DNA of 64,000 nt from Acanthosoma haemorrhoidale (GCA_930367205.1 OV884012.1:60595239-60659238), one strand, 5' to 3'; shown: positions 38,001-52,960, counted from the stretch's first letter. Translations and numbers: made by a program. The notes: generated by a model not told the origin, from the sequence alone.

Positions 38001-40570
38001 TTTGTGTTCGTGACTGTCTGTTTGCTTTTCATTACTCCCGCGTTTCTGTCCTCTCCTAAATCATTTGCCATTCGGAACTTTCGGAAATCACGCGACTGCC
38101 TCTTAAATATTTAATGGGTCAAATTAAAAAGGTTTTGAAAACTGACCGGCGAAAAGAGCCAATCAATTACTAAGCCGTCCTCGTATTGGTTAGAAATTGT
38201 TTTGATGATGGGAGTACCATTAGAAAAATGCCGCTACGCCGACTTGCCCCTTCATGAATGTATGGATCGCGTGCGCATTATGGACGAACGCTCCATGGAA
38301 ATGCGGTACTTAGTCACTGCCATGAGGCATGTGCCGATGGTAGGACTCCGAGTCATTACTCTCCATCTGCGTATATTTATTCAGAGATGTATTTGTATGT
38401 AGAAGACGTTATATATGGTTGCCGCTCCAGGCCTCCTACATGTTAATACCGTTGCAATGCATGTTTTAGATCGTAGTGTTATATTGTGTTCCTTGGCTGA
38501 AAAACTACCTCTTGCTCTATTGTACCTCTATGCATTTCTGATTTCCCAGCGGGAAACCTGTCCACTATTTTGTGCCCTGTCTTGTGTGTATTGTATTTAT
38601 AAACAATTCACGTATATATTTTAGTCTGTTTCCCGATTCTATCTCTAAAGTCTAAAAACATCTATAAATAAAGGAGCATAGTGACGAAGTTTTTAGCAAT
38701 CTATTAAAATAATATTATAATTATTAATATGCAATGTTACGCCAAAGTAAACAACTATTATTTGTGTCGTTTTAGGAAATTTAACACTGATCACGAATAT
38801 ACCCATGACCGCGTATAAAGTTACAAGTTAAATGTACAAATAAAAATTAATTGTTTGATATTTTATCCATTAATAATGGTTCAGCAAAAAAATTCGTTCG
38901 ATAAATTTTCTCAGTCTTCGAAAAGACATTCCTTAAATATTTTTTCTTTAAAAAAATCTTGGATTGTGTTTCATAAATCGTTAACATACATATCGGAATA
39001 ACATATAGAAGAGCGTTGCGTAATGATTTTCAATTATTAAATGGTTCCCATTGTACATTGATTTCGCTTATTGTGCTGTCTGAAGGAAGCGACCGGTTTT
39101 CTGTATCCATAACAGGGGGCACGGTCATTTGTTTCAGTCCATTTTATCAAATTTTTTGATGAACGACGCTTCCACCTTACACTTGAGAACGAGTACGTCA
39201 TGAAGTCACCCATAGTAAATTTAATAGCTTTTTAACACCTCTCATTCATCAAACAATGTCGTTCATCCAATAAATAATCCACCTATCTCTAAATTCAAGG
39301 CTAGTTATATAATTGGCCAGCATACATCATTTGATCACGTCAACCTATTTTTTTTACTTATTATTTTTACTTAACAATGAATCATAGGGAATTCAATACT
39401 ATCACTCAATTGAATTTTATTTTTTAAATCCAGTTACCCATGTGATTCCATCTCTAAAAAAGAGACACTCGCATGTTTCACGCCATTAATTATTTTAATA
39501 GGAGACCAACGAACAAACGGAATCTTCCATGGTTAGGTGGAGTGCGTATAACCAGAAAATCCTCCGTGTGACCCGATTTTGGACTTTTTCTTTATTAACC
39601 GTTAGCTTTTGGTTTCACCTTGTGACGGCTACAGCTGTGTTGACCTAAAAGCCTATAGCGATATCAGATGACTGCATGTGACCCACCCGCACTCCAAACG
39701 TCGGGAACGCGAGGGACTCCCCAGACACATGGTCTCCCGCATTCAGCTGCCGCGTTGATTGCTATCGTTTTACACTCGCTGGCTCGTATTAGTCACCTAA
39801 TCCTACTGGTACTATAATTAAAACTTATCATTAATTAAATTACCTTCGTTTCGAATATTAAATGTGTCGGGGTATTTCCTACTTCGATTTTATCTTGTGC
39901 CAGGTGTAAGACAGGCGTTGCCGAGTAATGTTCCCTGTTATAGCATCTAAAAACATTTTAATCATACTAAAATGGCATTTTGACATTACCACCTCTAATG
40001 TTCATTTAACTATTGCATACAATCAGAACGAACTTTTCAGATTTGAGCCAAGAAAGCTTAAAATTATGAGTGAAGTCTTTCCGTTAAATTTTTTTCATAA
40101 TTACACTTATTGCATCTTAACCAAAACCTAATCAACAATCGTGGTGTTAAAGGATATACCATTTCAATTTAACTGCAAACATACAATTCCAATTTCAGAT
40201 GGATTGAGTCATATTTACAATTGCTGACATAGAACATGCACATACAAACAGACGAAAGATAGTCGTCCCTTCCTCAATAAAAGTTTAGTGCCTACCTTGG
40301 ACATGGCAATAAATCTGATATTTGTTGTCAAGTTTTTTTTTTTTGTTTTTTTTTTTGGCTCTCTATCTGGAGAAATAGAAAACGGATTCGGGTCAGGGCC
40401 AAGTATAAAATTGATTAGTGCTAAGTAGTTTTTAAGTAGTAGCCGAAGTTGTGGAACAGTTGTGCACCATTGATCGGGAGGAGGGAGGCCCCCACACACC
40501 AGATTATAGGATAGAGCACACTGTAGGGTAAGGGCAGGCACCCTTAAGTCCTATATCCACCCTTTTCTCG
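35071..40570. other. Non-coding stretch with small GC-rich patches
   Basis: No gene is supportable. GC-rich patches lie at about 35500-35880, 38200-38350 and 39640-39780. A perfect nuclear-receptor DR1 site is at 35960-35972. Frames of up to 108 codons match nothing known. Confidence 0.5.
35960..35972 (-). promoter_or_regulatory. Perfect DR1 nuclear-receptor-type site
   Basis: TGACCTGTGACCT on the plus strand reads AGGTCACAGGTCA on the minus strand: two exact AGGTCA half-sites with one-base spacing. DR1 elements are bound by HNF4, RXR/USP heterodimers and COUP-TF/Seven-up. An exact match by chance in 64 kb is unlikely but not excluded. It lies in a patch of mixed composition with no recognised gene nearby. 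Confidence 0.4.
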
Positions 40571-40579
40571 CTTGTTTCC

Positions 40580-40605
40580 CTCTCTCTCTCTCTCTCTCTC
40601 TCTCT
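40580..40605. repeat. (CT)n microsatellite
   Basis: About thirteen uninterrupted CT units. GA/CT runs can bind GAGA-type factors in insects, but nothing else here supports that role. Confidence 0.95.
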
Positions 40606-43600
40606 TCGTTGAATAGTTCCACCCGCCAGTCCCTCTGTATACATCCTTACTGCAAAGTTTATAAACTATACTTCACACTCCGAGCTATATCGTATCATCG
40701 AGTCGGCATTAAGTTATGCCAGGGGCTTAGTGAACTTTAAAGCTTCCAGTACGCCGAATGTTTTCTCTTTCGGCCTAAGGATGTTTGGTAGCAGTGAGTC
40801 ATGTATCTTCTTGGAAGTTGTTCCTCTGAAATCTGTAAAAGTTCGACTCGAATAAAAAGAACTAGTTTTGTAAATCCGGTCCCTCATAACTTGTAGTTCG
40901 CTCCAACTCGCCCTAAGAAAGAATGTATACGATCTTTGTTATTATGGTAATCCAACTGTAATGATATCAAATATTTTTCCAATTCAATGAAAGATAGTAG
41001 GAACAAACAACCATCCGCGTTTAGCTGGTTAAATCAGAAATCCGATTTAAGTCATAAGTAGTTAATGCCATTGGGAAGGATCAACAATTTTTGTTTTCTA
41101 GTTCTTTTATAGTAACTGTACTATAAATAAAGTTGCTTTAACGGCTAACACAAAATAGGAAACAGGTTAACAGACCTTTTGGACGAACTTGTTAGGAAAT
41201 GAAGTTAAATTATATAAAGACATAATTGTTGAAATCCGGTTCTACACGGTATGGAAATGTTTGTACCTTCCCAATTATCAAGCAAAACACTGCTCTTTAC
41301 CTTGCAAATCGCCTGTAGACAGTTATCACACGGAATATCCAACCTCTCTAATGCATAGCCCTTTTCCCACCCTTCCGTCTCTTCACCGCTTGCTCCTCAG
41401 TAATCGAGTCAAAACTCTGATGCATAACCTGAATTTCATTTGGTTTTACTTCAAATCCTAATATGGAACGGAAATAAGTAACTGGTATAGACCCAATACC
41501 CTGAAGTTGTCCTTTCGAACAAATAAATAGAAACAATATTCCAAGGAGTGAACAATCGAAAAAGAGACTAACAATAATATAATATTTTTCTACTCTCATT
41601 ATTCCCATTTTCCTAACATGAAATACCCGAATTTGTACAATCCCAAAATCCATTCAAAAATTTTCTTTTGAAATATGATCTGACGGGTGTGGATAAAAAT
41701 ATTGTAACATACATAGTCCTGAGGGTTGCTGAACCGGTAAAACTTTGACTGATGTAAAATCAACAATATACATTTGGAGTAGTCATAGTTTCACGTTTTT
41801 ATTATTTGCTCTATCTTTTCTTACAATAAATAAATAAGTGTTTATTTACCTTTTAAGTACCTCAATAATAACAATATTTTCATTCTAAATATATTTTTAC
41901 GTCATGAATCTGGGAACGTTTTGTGGTATAGCTAAGGCAGTTCTCGATGAAATTTTGGAAGGAACGTTTTGGCATAGTACGAGAGTACACACAGTATTCA
42001 TATAATGTTCAAAACTTTTATATACTTATGGAATGGAACAACCTATGTCTAACGTTCATATTAGTAGTCACGCAGGAAAGCCCCTTAACTAGGTCCAGTA
42101 GAATTTTCATACAGATGTAGACTTACTATAATAAAATCTGTAATTCATAATAGACCATATTTTTTAAGTATTTTATTTCTTACTCACAAGCGCTTTGAGC
42201 AGTCTATAGTACCATCCTGTGATGTTAATGACAGTGGTTTATGTCTTGCTACTTTAAGAAGTAGGTTTGTGGAAAGACAAAAACAAGTAAATATTAAGTA
42301 AATATTTACTCAATCCAAACCCCACTACCAGCAATTAAACGATAAAACCATTTTTTTTTTTAGTGTCTCATATCGGAACCTTAAGAAACTTTTCGGGAAC
42401 TGGAGGGAACTAAATTGCTCACATCATTCATTTATTTGTATTCATTGTTATTTATGTAAATATTGATTCGATAGCGTATCTTACAATGTGATCTTATTTA
42501 TAATTAACTACCGTTTTCTCGAGTTTCGTGGCCATTATTAATTGGATGAAAACTTGCGCTTATATATAGAATGAAAACTATTATAACAATTTTTGTGACT
42601 AGGGAGCGGGTAACAGAGTAAAAAGTTGTGTCAGAGAACCAACAACAATAAATAAATAAGCTACGGTGGCCTGGGAAGTTGAACAGGGCACATTAGGTCT
42701 GCACTGGGTCCGATACTGATTTGCGACCCTTCCCAACTCTCAAACTCCCATTAAGGGACATTACAACGCAGCCCTTATAGGCTTTGTAATCCGCACCGAA
42801 TATCCCTCCGTCTATGGGGGGTCTGTTAATTTAACGCAATCAATCCCCTATTGAGAAATAGTTAAGGAACTTGATTCGGAAACATGAATCATCTGACTTT
42901 TTATGATTTTCCTTTGTGCTGGTTCTCAAAGTCTAAACTAGGCATTGCTGAATTCTCAGAAAGAACTATTCAATCAAGAGTCTAATTTGTCATTATTTTT
43001 CATTTGTTTTTTTGGTTATTTATTTCATCAAGTCGGATAATGTGGTCTATTGAATGAAGACTACGTGGTCTATATTAATGTGGTTTTGGGCATCTTCGAA
43101 AACGGACATCTGTTGTCCTCGCCCAGCCTATGTTAAGTTGGTGTATGACACTTCACTACTTAAGGGAAAACATTAGAGCTGAAGATCGATACCAATAGAA
43201 TCACCAATGTCTGGGTGATTGAATAGATATCAGCTTTCCTAAACTCTAATAATTCGAGCAATATTAATATTTATGCTTATTTTAATAATTGAAAATATTT
43301 ATTCACAGATGTAACTGCTTCGTCTACTGGTGTCCGAGATAGCTAACTCCCTAGGACAGCTGGAATTGGATTGGACGTTTCCTTACTATATTCAAAGGTT
43401 AGATTTAAAACAATAAATTTTTTGTTCTGATTCATAACTTTTTCTATACCATTGTACACCCATATTACGAATTGCTACGGATACAGACGTATGTTCAGCC
43501 TCCGTACGAAGTGTAGTGGAGATTTATTAGTTTATGTTATAGACCGTATAATTTTGGATCTTTCGTGTTTGAGGCGTCACAGAACGTCCTTTCTTTATGT

Positions 43601-46600
43601 TTGTACCATCGTCACATTCAGCCGTTGGCTCTATTATATTTTCGATCAATATACATTAAAAAAAAATCATTTTGGAAACGCTGACCGACTGAGAATATTT
43701 TGATTTTTATACTGCTTCCTTCTCCAAAGTTTAAGTTTGGTTTGGGGCAGTGGAGGACCTTGGGTGTCCAAAACTGAAGGGTAAAAGGAGCTGCTGGTTG
43801 GTGTAACATCTTTCGCGGTGTATTTTTAAACTAATTAAAGACGTCATTTTGATAAGTGCTAATAGAACTTACTTCATCAATCTTAGTGATATTGATAATA
43901 TAAATAAACCAAGCTTACACCTTCAACACTTCAACTAGCGAAGAAAAAAATAATTAAGGAATATTCATTTTTAATTTTTGTCTCAGAAGAAAGTTTGTTA
44001 ACAAGCACGATCGAGTATTGAATCTGTTTCTTCAAAGGAGTGGAAATTACTTTCTGTTCATCCTAATGTCCTCTGTAATCGAGGTAGCAGGTCAACGCGT
44101 TTAATTATATCGTAGTTAATACACAGCGTCTCAAAAATAATCATACTGTAAGGTAGTGAGTTACGGTTTCTCTCCCTGGTACTAATTTGATGCTCGGATC
44201 GGAACCGTGGTGAATCGCTGCGTGCGGCTAAGCCCTGCTATCTCAACTTCTTCACCTCCGTGCCGTGAGATAATGCCAGACTAGTTTCCTTCATTAGTTC
44301 TCATTTTGTTGTTCTTCTTATCTGTTTTGTGGTTACTATGGAGACTCAGGATCACACCCAGTAGCGTACCTAGAGCATTTTGGACCTGATCCAAAAGTGC
44401 CGCTTTTTTTATTTTATTTTTTTAGAATAGTTATTAGTACAGTCTTAAATTGGATTGTCAAAATTTATATCATCTGTTGTTTTATTTATATAAAGGAAAG
44501 TATCGCTGGATCTCAATTTTGTGACCAGGCGATGTATATGGCCTTCCTTTTTCACCTTTCGGCCTGTCGGGGTCAGCACGCGTTTTATTGAATTGAAAGA
44601 CGACATTATGAAATGTTTATTTTTCATATATGTTAGACATAAATAGTTTTGTAAAAAAAGCCGCCCGAGACGCGGGCCTCCCATGTACACTAATGATAGG
44701 TCTTCGGTTGTTATTATTATAGAATTAATTTTGCCGCACGAGAGGGGCAATTCGACGGCTGACTTGCAGCAGAAACACAAGCGCTCTGTGTTATACCTAA
44801 ACGACAAAGGGTTGCTTGATGTATTCTAGAACGGAGTGACAGCTCGCTTTATCGCCTGCTGACGGTTACAAAGAACTGAAAGGCATCTCGGCTATTGAGC
44901 CTCCTATCGCTGCTACTTTTGCCCTGTCACCGTCTCCCAGTGTTTACAATTTAATTCCCATACCTTTCCGGCCCTTTCGTTGACCACGCCAACCTTCCAT
45001 CCGACTTTCACCTTATCCACTTTTTACCGGCCTTTCCAATATTTTAGGCACTTATTCAGATTCTTATCGTTATTTTATTACCTAAACAACAATATTCGTA
45101 ATTCGATCGCTGATTATGAACAATTTTATTTTAATTGCTCATTCATGCACAGTATCTTAATTATTCAAATCTGTATCATATACTGGACCTTAATAATTCG
45201 AACTCCTTATCCTTCGTGGTCTTCCAAGACCACACTAACTACCTACACTACCTAGCCTATACCTCTTCTCCTGAACATAGTCCATTATCGGGGCACATAC
45301 CTATCAAATATGAAGTCAGATAGTAAGACCTGTCATGAAACGATTGCCCAGGTCATAGCCTAATCAACCTTCACTTCGTCACCAGGGCTAGGGTAACTAG
45401 GCAACCCCCTCGTGACGACCCGACAGAGACATTTTGGGGAACTTGAAAGTTTTGGAAATTGCCCCAAAATGTCTTAAACAGTCATCATTCCTTTCCTTCT
45501 CACACAAGGGCCTGATGCAGATATACATAGTATGCCAAAACGTTGTCCATTAATAAATTTGTGGAAATCCTAACAATTCTCTTCTAAGGCGATCTCCCAC
45601 CAATTTATTCTGCTCGTCAATCTATCAAATATTAGAATGAAAATATGAAACCTTCTACCGTTCATGTTGCATGTTGAATCTAGATTAATGTATTCTTCGC
45701 TGTACACATGCATTTTTATGGTTAAGTCTTATCTAACATGACGAGTATTCTCTTCAGAGTCGTTCGTGTAATCAGCTATTTGCATGTCTGTGCCACAGTC
45801 CTTGGCTCTTCTAATCTCACTTCATATTTCTAAGGCCGTCGTCTAACAACTATCTAACGATACGGTAGCCTCATTTTATTGCTTCGTTTCAGTGTACTTA
45901 GCGAACGGTAAAATAACGAGGAAGATGCTAACTTTCATACCCTTTATTTGCTCGTGTATTTTGGTAGTCGGCTCATCACTTTTTATAGGTCATGCTATAG
46001 TTTAATATTTATAAGGTTATGGATTAAATATTTTAAATTTTATATAAACTGTAAAAAAATTATATATCCGTGCGCTATCATGTACGATTATCCCTTAAAA
46101 CTAAAATTCATTTGACTATTGATATTTATAATGTTGGCACATATACCGAGGAAAAAAATCCTGAATTGTTGAAGAAAAACACCCGCATTAGTTCCATTTT
46201 AAATAACATCCGAGAAATATCGAGTCAGAACGTTTCTTCTCCTTATAGCAACATATTTATTCAATTGTTACTGCACTTTTGTCCAAAGTCTGGCCGGTTC
46301 CCAAATAAGGGAGCTTAAAAAGTCCTGAACTTCCTTTAGAACCATAACGAACGATCTTATACTCCGAGAATCACAACAGCCTTCACATAAAGTCCTCTAA
46401 GTATAAGCCCTCAGCCAAGCTTAAAATTGAACTAAGTTGACTTAGGAAGTCAATTTTTCGCTCCTGGGCTTGAATAGCCCCATCAAATTTTAGTGCCCTT
46501 TCACAAAGTGTCCTCTGCTGAAAAATATAATATTCTAATTCATAGTATTAAAATCTGCATCTTTATCTTATTTTTATGCTCTATAGTTTTAAGGCACCAA

Positions 46601-49070
46601 TTGCTTTTTTTTTTACGTTTAGCGACATTCTCCCATCCTTAAGGCAACTCTCAAGTGTTTTTTTTTCTCAAGGCATAGGTTGTCTTTGTCTTAAAATAAA
46701 TTATAAAAATTTTGGTTTGATGGGCAGTCACAATTTATTTGTAACTTTCGTGGTTGTCCTTGCAACTGGCATTAACTTGTTCTTGGTTGGTAACCGTGGA
46801 TTCCTTGACTTTAGGTTTTTTATTAGCATGCTGAGGTATTCATTAGTGCTTCGGACATGGTTCAACCCTGAGACAAGTGGTAGACCTGACTGGTCACACA
46901 CACTTGTTATGCTATGTGCGTGTTTTCTTGTCTGCCTACAGAAGACTCGGAATACCACCTCCAAGGAAGCTATATTATGGTGATTTCCGCCTTGCTTACA
47001 TATTCGGGCCTTCCTTGTGACTGCATCGCGATGGTGGGCAGTAGGCTGGCCCGATTGTGAATCATTCATGAGATACATGTGAAAAACTGGAGGGAAGTGA
47101 CTCTGTTCTTGCAGTACCAAAGTAGTGAGATCAATCGTTCCATATATCCACCTATCATTCATATAGCATCATAAATAATAATTTACGCCCCCTCTCTTTT
47201 TTTAATCGTTCTGGTTGATCGAAATAAATTAATGTTTCCGAAAATTAAATTTACTACAAGTCTAGCATGGGAACTAAAACGCGTGATATTGTACATTGAC
47301 CTTCGACTTGTAACAGAGCAATATTATGCTATTAAATTACTGTATTTAAAATTATCTATTATTTTAAAGAAATATGTCGTATTATTTTATGCTAGATTCG
47401 TATGCATTATGTTCTCTTAGCAATGACTTAATTCACACAGTAAAATTTTTCACTACATTTAAAAGTGTTGGCTATTGAAGAAAAAAAGAAAAGAAAATAC
47501 TAGATTACAGGTTGAATGATTTATTTGACTCAGATTTTGTAAGGTTCGGGTAACCGTATATATAGCAATATCATATAGCTAATAATTATAAATAATATTG
47601 TGGGGGACTATAATAACAGATCAGGACGTCCAAATTTTGAATCCTGGATTGTTAGTTTTTTTAGTTTTTTTATTTGGCTAATAAGTTAAAAATAAAATAA
47701 TGACCGAGATGACATAACAAATAAATTGAAGGAGTTTCGTTAAAGATGCCGAGTAGCATGTTACAAACTGACGTGAAATCTTGTGAGTATCTCTTGGCAT
47801 TGTTTATTAACTTTTTTGAAGCGAGCAATCTCTCATAACGAGATATTAAACAAAGGATGGAATGAAATAGTGCTATAACTGTTTCCAACTCAAAGAAATG
47901 CGCGCCCACAGCAAATAAAGCCAAAACACGCATGACTTACAATTGACAGACTTAAGTCGTTTATCCTACAAAATCAAATAGTATCCACAATGACCCACGG
48001 GTTAAACTAGAGATAACGAAATGGAAGGTGAATCTATAAACTAATAATACACAATAACCCACCTGGTGATACCTAATGAGTTGACTCGGAGATAAGTGAA
48101 GCAATGAAACAAAAACAGAACGGAATAAGAATGTGGATGACGCTAGGCTCAAAACCTCATATTCACTTCTCGTTGTAGTTCTGCAGTGCGAGCTATGATG
48201 GTGTGCACCTCTCCCAGACGATGTAACCATCAATCTAGATCACATCAGAAGTCAAATCTAAAACCGAACATTGTTCTATTAATAAATAAAGCCGTTATAT
48301 GGATATTGCTTCCTTAACTAACGTATTGCTGCAAAGTAGTTTAGCATCCGCAACTAAAAGAAAAAAATTGAAAATGTTTATCGCACAGCTCTCAACGCCC
48401 CGTGTCTTATCAGTTGTGTGCTGTTTTATCAGGAACAAAAAGATCCACAGTGACCTTCATAAATCAATAGAAGATTGCGTTAAAGTAAAATATACCATCA
48501 TCCAGAAACAAATGTCTAACGTTAGATGAGCAGTTAATCGTGACATTTTATCTTCCGTTTCCTACAAACTATACTATTATTAGAAAGGAGTTCCTTGTGA
48601 TGAAAGAAGTTCCCCTGAAGCAATTCTCATTTCAATGCGAATTGACGAAAGTAATCGTGCGCTCGCATTAACAACAGATAATTCTCGATGTTCAATTACA
48701 AGGGGGGCCGTTATCTTACGGCTGTGGATCCCTCACGAGGATTTCCAGTCGTGGCTGTGTCTGAGGTTGTGACAACCGCCACAGTCACTCTTGCACTTTC
48801 TCTGCTGTTAACATCCCGTCGGCATCTTCCTCCTCCGTAACTGGCATGCTTCGAAGGTCATTTAGCTCTGATGAAATCCCTCTTCCCATCCAGTCTCTTG
48901 TCCGGGTTCGAGCTGAGCTAAACAGACAGCCTGACACACAAAATTCATGTATTTATCAGGAACTGAAGATGTAAAATCAAATAGCTGCACACCAAAACAA
49001 AGTGAATAAAATAAAATAATTAATAACGTGATAGAAATTATTATTATATAATTTTATAATTATATTTATA
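40606..49070. other. Non-coding stretch, no gene
   Basis: No gene is supportable. The longest frames are an antisense pair at 46576-46983 (plus, 135 codons) and 46728-47162 (minus, 144 codons) with no recognisable domain. GC-richer patches lie at 42660-42830, 44180-44300 and 48690-48920. A hairpin with 13 bp arms is at 45427-45474. Confidence 0.5.
45427..45474. repeat. Inverted repeat with 13 bp arms
   Basis: AGACATTTTGGGG (45427-45439) is the exact reverse complement of CCCCAAAATGTCT (45462-45474), with a 22 base loop. The arms suit a small RNA hairpin, but the loop shows little extra pairing and there is no sign of a longer microRNA-like stem. Confidence 0.8.
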
Positions 49071-49071
49071 T

Positions 49072-49072
49072 A

Positions 49073-49117
<45 letters not shown>
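49072..49117. repeat. (TTA)n microsatellite
   Basis: About fifteen uninterrupted ATT/TTA units, preceded by imperfect A/T-rich sequence. Length polymorphism between individuals is likely. Confidence 0.95.
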
Positions 49118-49119
<2 letters not shown>

Positions 49120-52100
49120 CTCATCTTCCCTCCTTTTTGTACAATGGATTTGGAGTAAACCTAGATACCTGACTTAAACAAGTGGTGAACGCATGCATTA
49201 GATTCGTTGCCCAAGATATAGAATAATCATTATTCTCAGTGAAAATGGTTTTTGATTGAAATTACATTAACGAAACAATGAAACATACAATGTTGCAAAT
49301 TATAGCCAAACCTAATTTGTATTGAATAGCAAACTAGGAATTTTCCAGAAGTTTAAAATACTTCAGACTCGTTTATACTTATGATGTTCAAGGTGAGTGC
49401 TATTGAGTCACGTTTTGCCCATTCATTTATTGTCTAGTTGTAATTTATGTGAAGTGTTGCGCAACTATTTGTATACGTGAGTTTGACGGTTTGACGCATC
49501 CATGTCGGAGAACAAAAGTAAACCTCATGTATCTCATTTTCCCACTAGCAGTTCACGATCACGAGAACCGAGAACACAATATGTTTTAGTCTTCGGAGAC
49601 AAATAAGGAAATTGCTGTCCTATTTTCAATAACAAAAAAACTCATTAGAATCATGTTTCCAAACAGCTTATAGTAAAGGGAGAATTGTTAAGAAGTTACA
49701 CTGTTTGAAGTGATAGTAATTGAAAAATCTGTAGGGATTTACTGGCCTCAAAGTCCACTTATCGCTTATTCAGAACATCAATTCACTCAGGAACTCTTGG
49801 TTAGTGATTCTTACTTAAACCTGAACTTAAGATTTAGAAAATATATTAAATGAATACTATACGTACTTCATAACACAAAATTATTCCGCTTATTATACGC
49901 CACCTACCGATCAAAAGGGATACACTATCTATAACAGGTAAATTACTGTATATGGCATAATAAGTGCATAATTCATAATAGACTACTAAGTAATATTTCA
50001 ATTCACGGCTAGCTATAAACTTCAAGTTATCTAAATTATTAATATTATTAGAACTTGATTGTAGTTTCATTATCGGAGAGGAATCGCGGGACGTACTCTG
50101 AATTATTTATTATTTATCTTACCTAAATTTATTTATGAGTAGAGGAGGATTTTAGAAGATGGGCTTAGGTTGATGAAGAAGAGTTGTTAGTTATTAATCA
50201 AATTTATTAATGGACAATGTTTCGACATATACTGTCCATATCTCCATCAGGTAAGATGGAGGAAGATGTCGCCTGTTTTATTCATTATGGAGAAGTGGTG
50301 TTTGAGTTTCCCATTAATAAAGTTGATTAACAAACCTCTTTCATTAACTTAACACAATTCCAAACTTATACTCATTGATTTTACTTATTGGTGTAGTCAT
50401 TGCTAACAATGAACTCATACGTATTTATGATTGTTTTTCTCTAGTTATAAAGAAATATATATATAATATATATATATTGGTATGAATGCTACAATATTCA
50501 AACTCGTGGGTTAATGATTACTTTTATTAAAAATGAAAAACCGGAGGTAACTAAATTTTTTTTCCTAAAATTTCCATTACTCTAATTGAATCTAACTCTT
50601 TCATAAATACCTCCACCATTTTTAATACCGATCTGTCACTGAACCGAGCATGGAAAGCATAATATGTCTGAAATATTGGCCCTAAACTCAGTAAGGAGAT
50701 CAACCTGCAAACAACGGCCTTTCGACCGAGGGTGCTTGTATTGCAGAAGGTGCACTCCTTTGAGCGAAGGCCATGTTTACGTTCGGGTACCGCCATGTTT
50801 AACCAATTCCATTACATACCACCAGGGGGTCGGCCTGCGCCGAGGGGTCGGCGAAGATTTAAAACAAACAGGGGAACCCGGGAAGAGGCGAAATGGTGTT
50901 TATTTTGCCAAGCAAAGAAGCTAATGCGCGGGGGAAGAGAAGAGGAGAGAGGAGGATAGCGGGCAAACAATGCAGGCGCTGCCCAAGGCTACCTAATCAG
51001 CACCCTTTTTCACCACTCATTACCGCCAGCCCGCTCTTGTTGGATGGCTAATTTATTACCTGCCCATCCTCCTCCAATTATTTTCAATTAATACAAGGGC
51101 CTTGTATAATTAATAACTTGATCTTTATTAATATAGGTTACCCATTCGCCTAATTAATAATTTATATCCAGTAAAAGAAAAAAACTTATTGCAAAAAGTG
51201 AAACATATTTAACAAGTTTTATGCTCCTTACTTGTTTTGTTTCGCATACAATTGAGGGGGATAATAAAACCATCAATTTGCCCTTTTATGAAATTTTCTG
51301 TGGAGGTTAAACTCTCGGATGCTATAAAACTGAAGAATATAATTTTTCCCACTTAGAAGCAAGCAGATACTGCAGCTACAAATACTCAGCTAAGCCAATG
51401 ACGATTGCTTGTTGGTATTGAATAGACATCCCATACTTGCTGTTTCCACCTAGAAGGTAGTTGGTGGTATTTGAGTGACGCTATGTTGCCAAGGATCTTT
51501 CCTGAAGCGCTTTAAACGATTATTTATTGACGCCTGATTAATCACTTAACTTCCAAGAAGTGGTTGGGATGAACAGCTATTTTTGACTATAGTAAAAATT
51601 ATATTAATTAAATAGTTTTTTCCAATGTTGGGCACTCCGCCAGCTTAATAATGGAGACCTACAGACTCGGATTATACCTATTAAATGTTCGACTTAAGAG
51701 TTCGATGAAGTTAGCATAGGGGTTGGCTGTGGGTTAAAATTTAATGTTAAAAATGTCATTAATATTTTTTAAAACAATTATAAATTGTATACTTTTTATG
51801 CACTGAGATTTCACATTATATTTTGAAGCAATTAATTAATGTAAGTAAATTCGCCTTTGACAAGTCAGCCTCTAACACCTTGGGCTGACGAGGGGTGTCA
51901 AAGTGAGTACAACCCTTCTCTCTACCTTCCCGAAAGACGAACACGTCGTCCAAAAAGCAGTGAAGGGTGGAGAGTTGACAAGAAGAGGAGTTGGCCGCAG
52001 CCCTTCGGAAGCCCTTTTCTTCGCCAGGACATAATGAGAGAATTAACGAGTTTTGACGGTCCTGATGTACTTTAAGCCCCCGGTCGGAGGTGCCTCTTCC

Positions 52101-52960
52101 ATTTAGTATCTCGCTGGAGGAGTAATTTCATTTCCTTTAATGGTCTGGGCGAGCGTGTGATGATACATCCGTGAGAGGAAGAAGGCACCTTATTCCCTTC
52201 CAGGCGGTCATTCCTCCCTCCAATTTAGAGCAGGAGCCGGCCATATTTTTTTCTTTAGGTTTAGAGCCGTTCGTATTCTAAGATGTCCCAATTTTGACGT
52301 GACGGTAATATTTTATCGCGGAGGGATTACATTTGCGTGTTGGGAGGATTTTATTATGCATAGCCTCTCCAAAGTCGGCGATCGATTTATTGAGAGCCGT
52401 CACACAAGTTCTGGAAAAGTTTGACGAGTGAGAATGTTTTATTTAAGCCGGTTGTCAGCCGGTGAGATTGGATATATTCCTATCACTCTCATGAATAATG
52501 AGCGTCCTTGAGCCCTACTTTATTTTCACTTATAACTGCCTTGTCCCTACAAATCGGGACCATAACCATTTAGTGCCCAGTGTGATTTATCGTACCTCTT
52601 TATAACTTCGCTGAAGTGCACGCTAGAAAGTATTTTAAAACTAAAATTTAGATATTTTATTGCTTGTTAAATATTATCTTTTTCAAACCATAACTCGTGT
52701 CATAAGGATTGGATGTAATATTCTGGAATATGAATTAAATAAATGATTACCAAAGAATTTTTTTTTACTTTTTTGACCATAAAAACTTTCATTTACCTGT
52801 CGCGGTATTTATTTTTTTGTTTTCATATACTTCAACTGACTTTATCTTGACAATCAATCAGCTTAACTGTAGTGTACATTTAAAATTTCAAAGAAATCTT
52901 AAATGGGACATTAATGCCGGGATTTAGTATAACTTACAGAAGTATTTAGCTCAGTTGGTC
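49118..52960. other. Non-coding stretch with two GC-rich blocks
   Basis: No gene is supportable. GC-rich blocks at about 50690-51060 and 51860-52260 are non-coding by eye. A ribozyme-like CTGATGG...GAAAC motif lies on the minus strand at about 50210-50253. An (AT)n run lies at 50455-50478. Confidence 0.5.
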
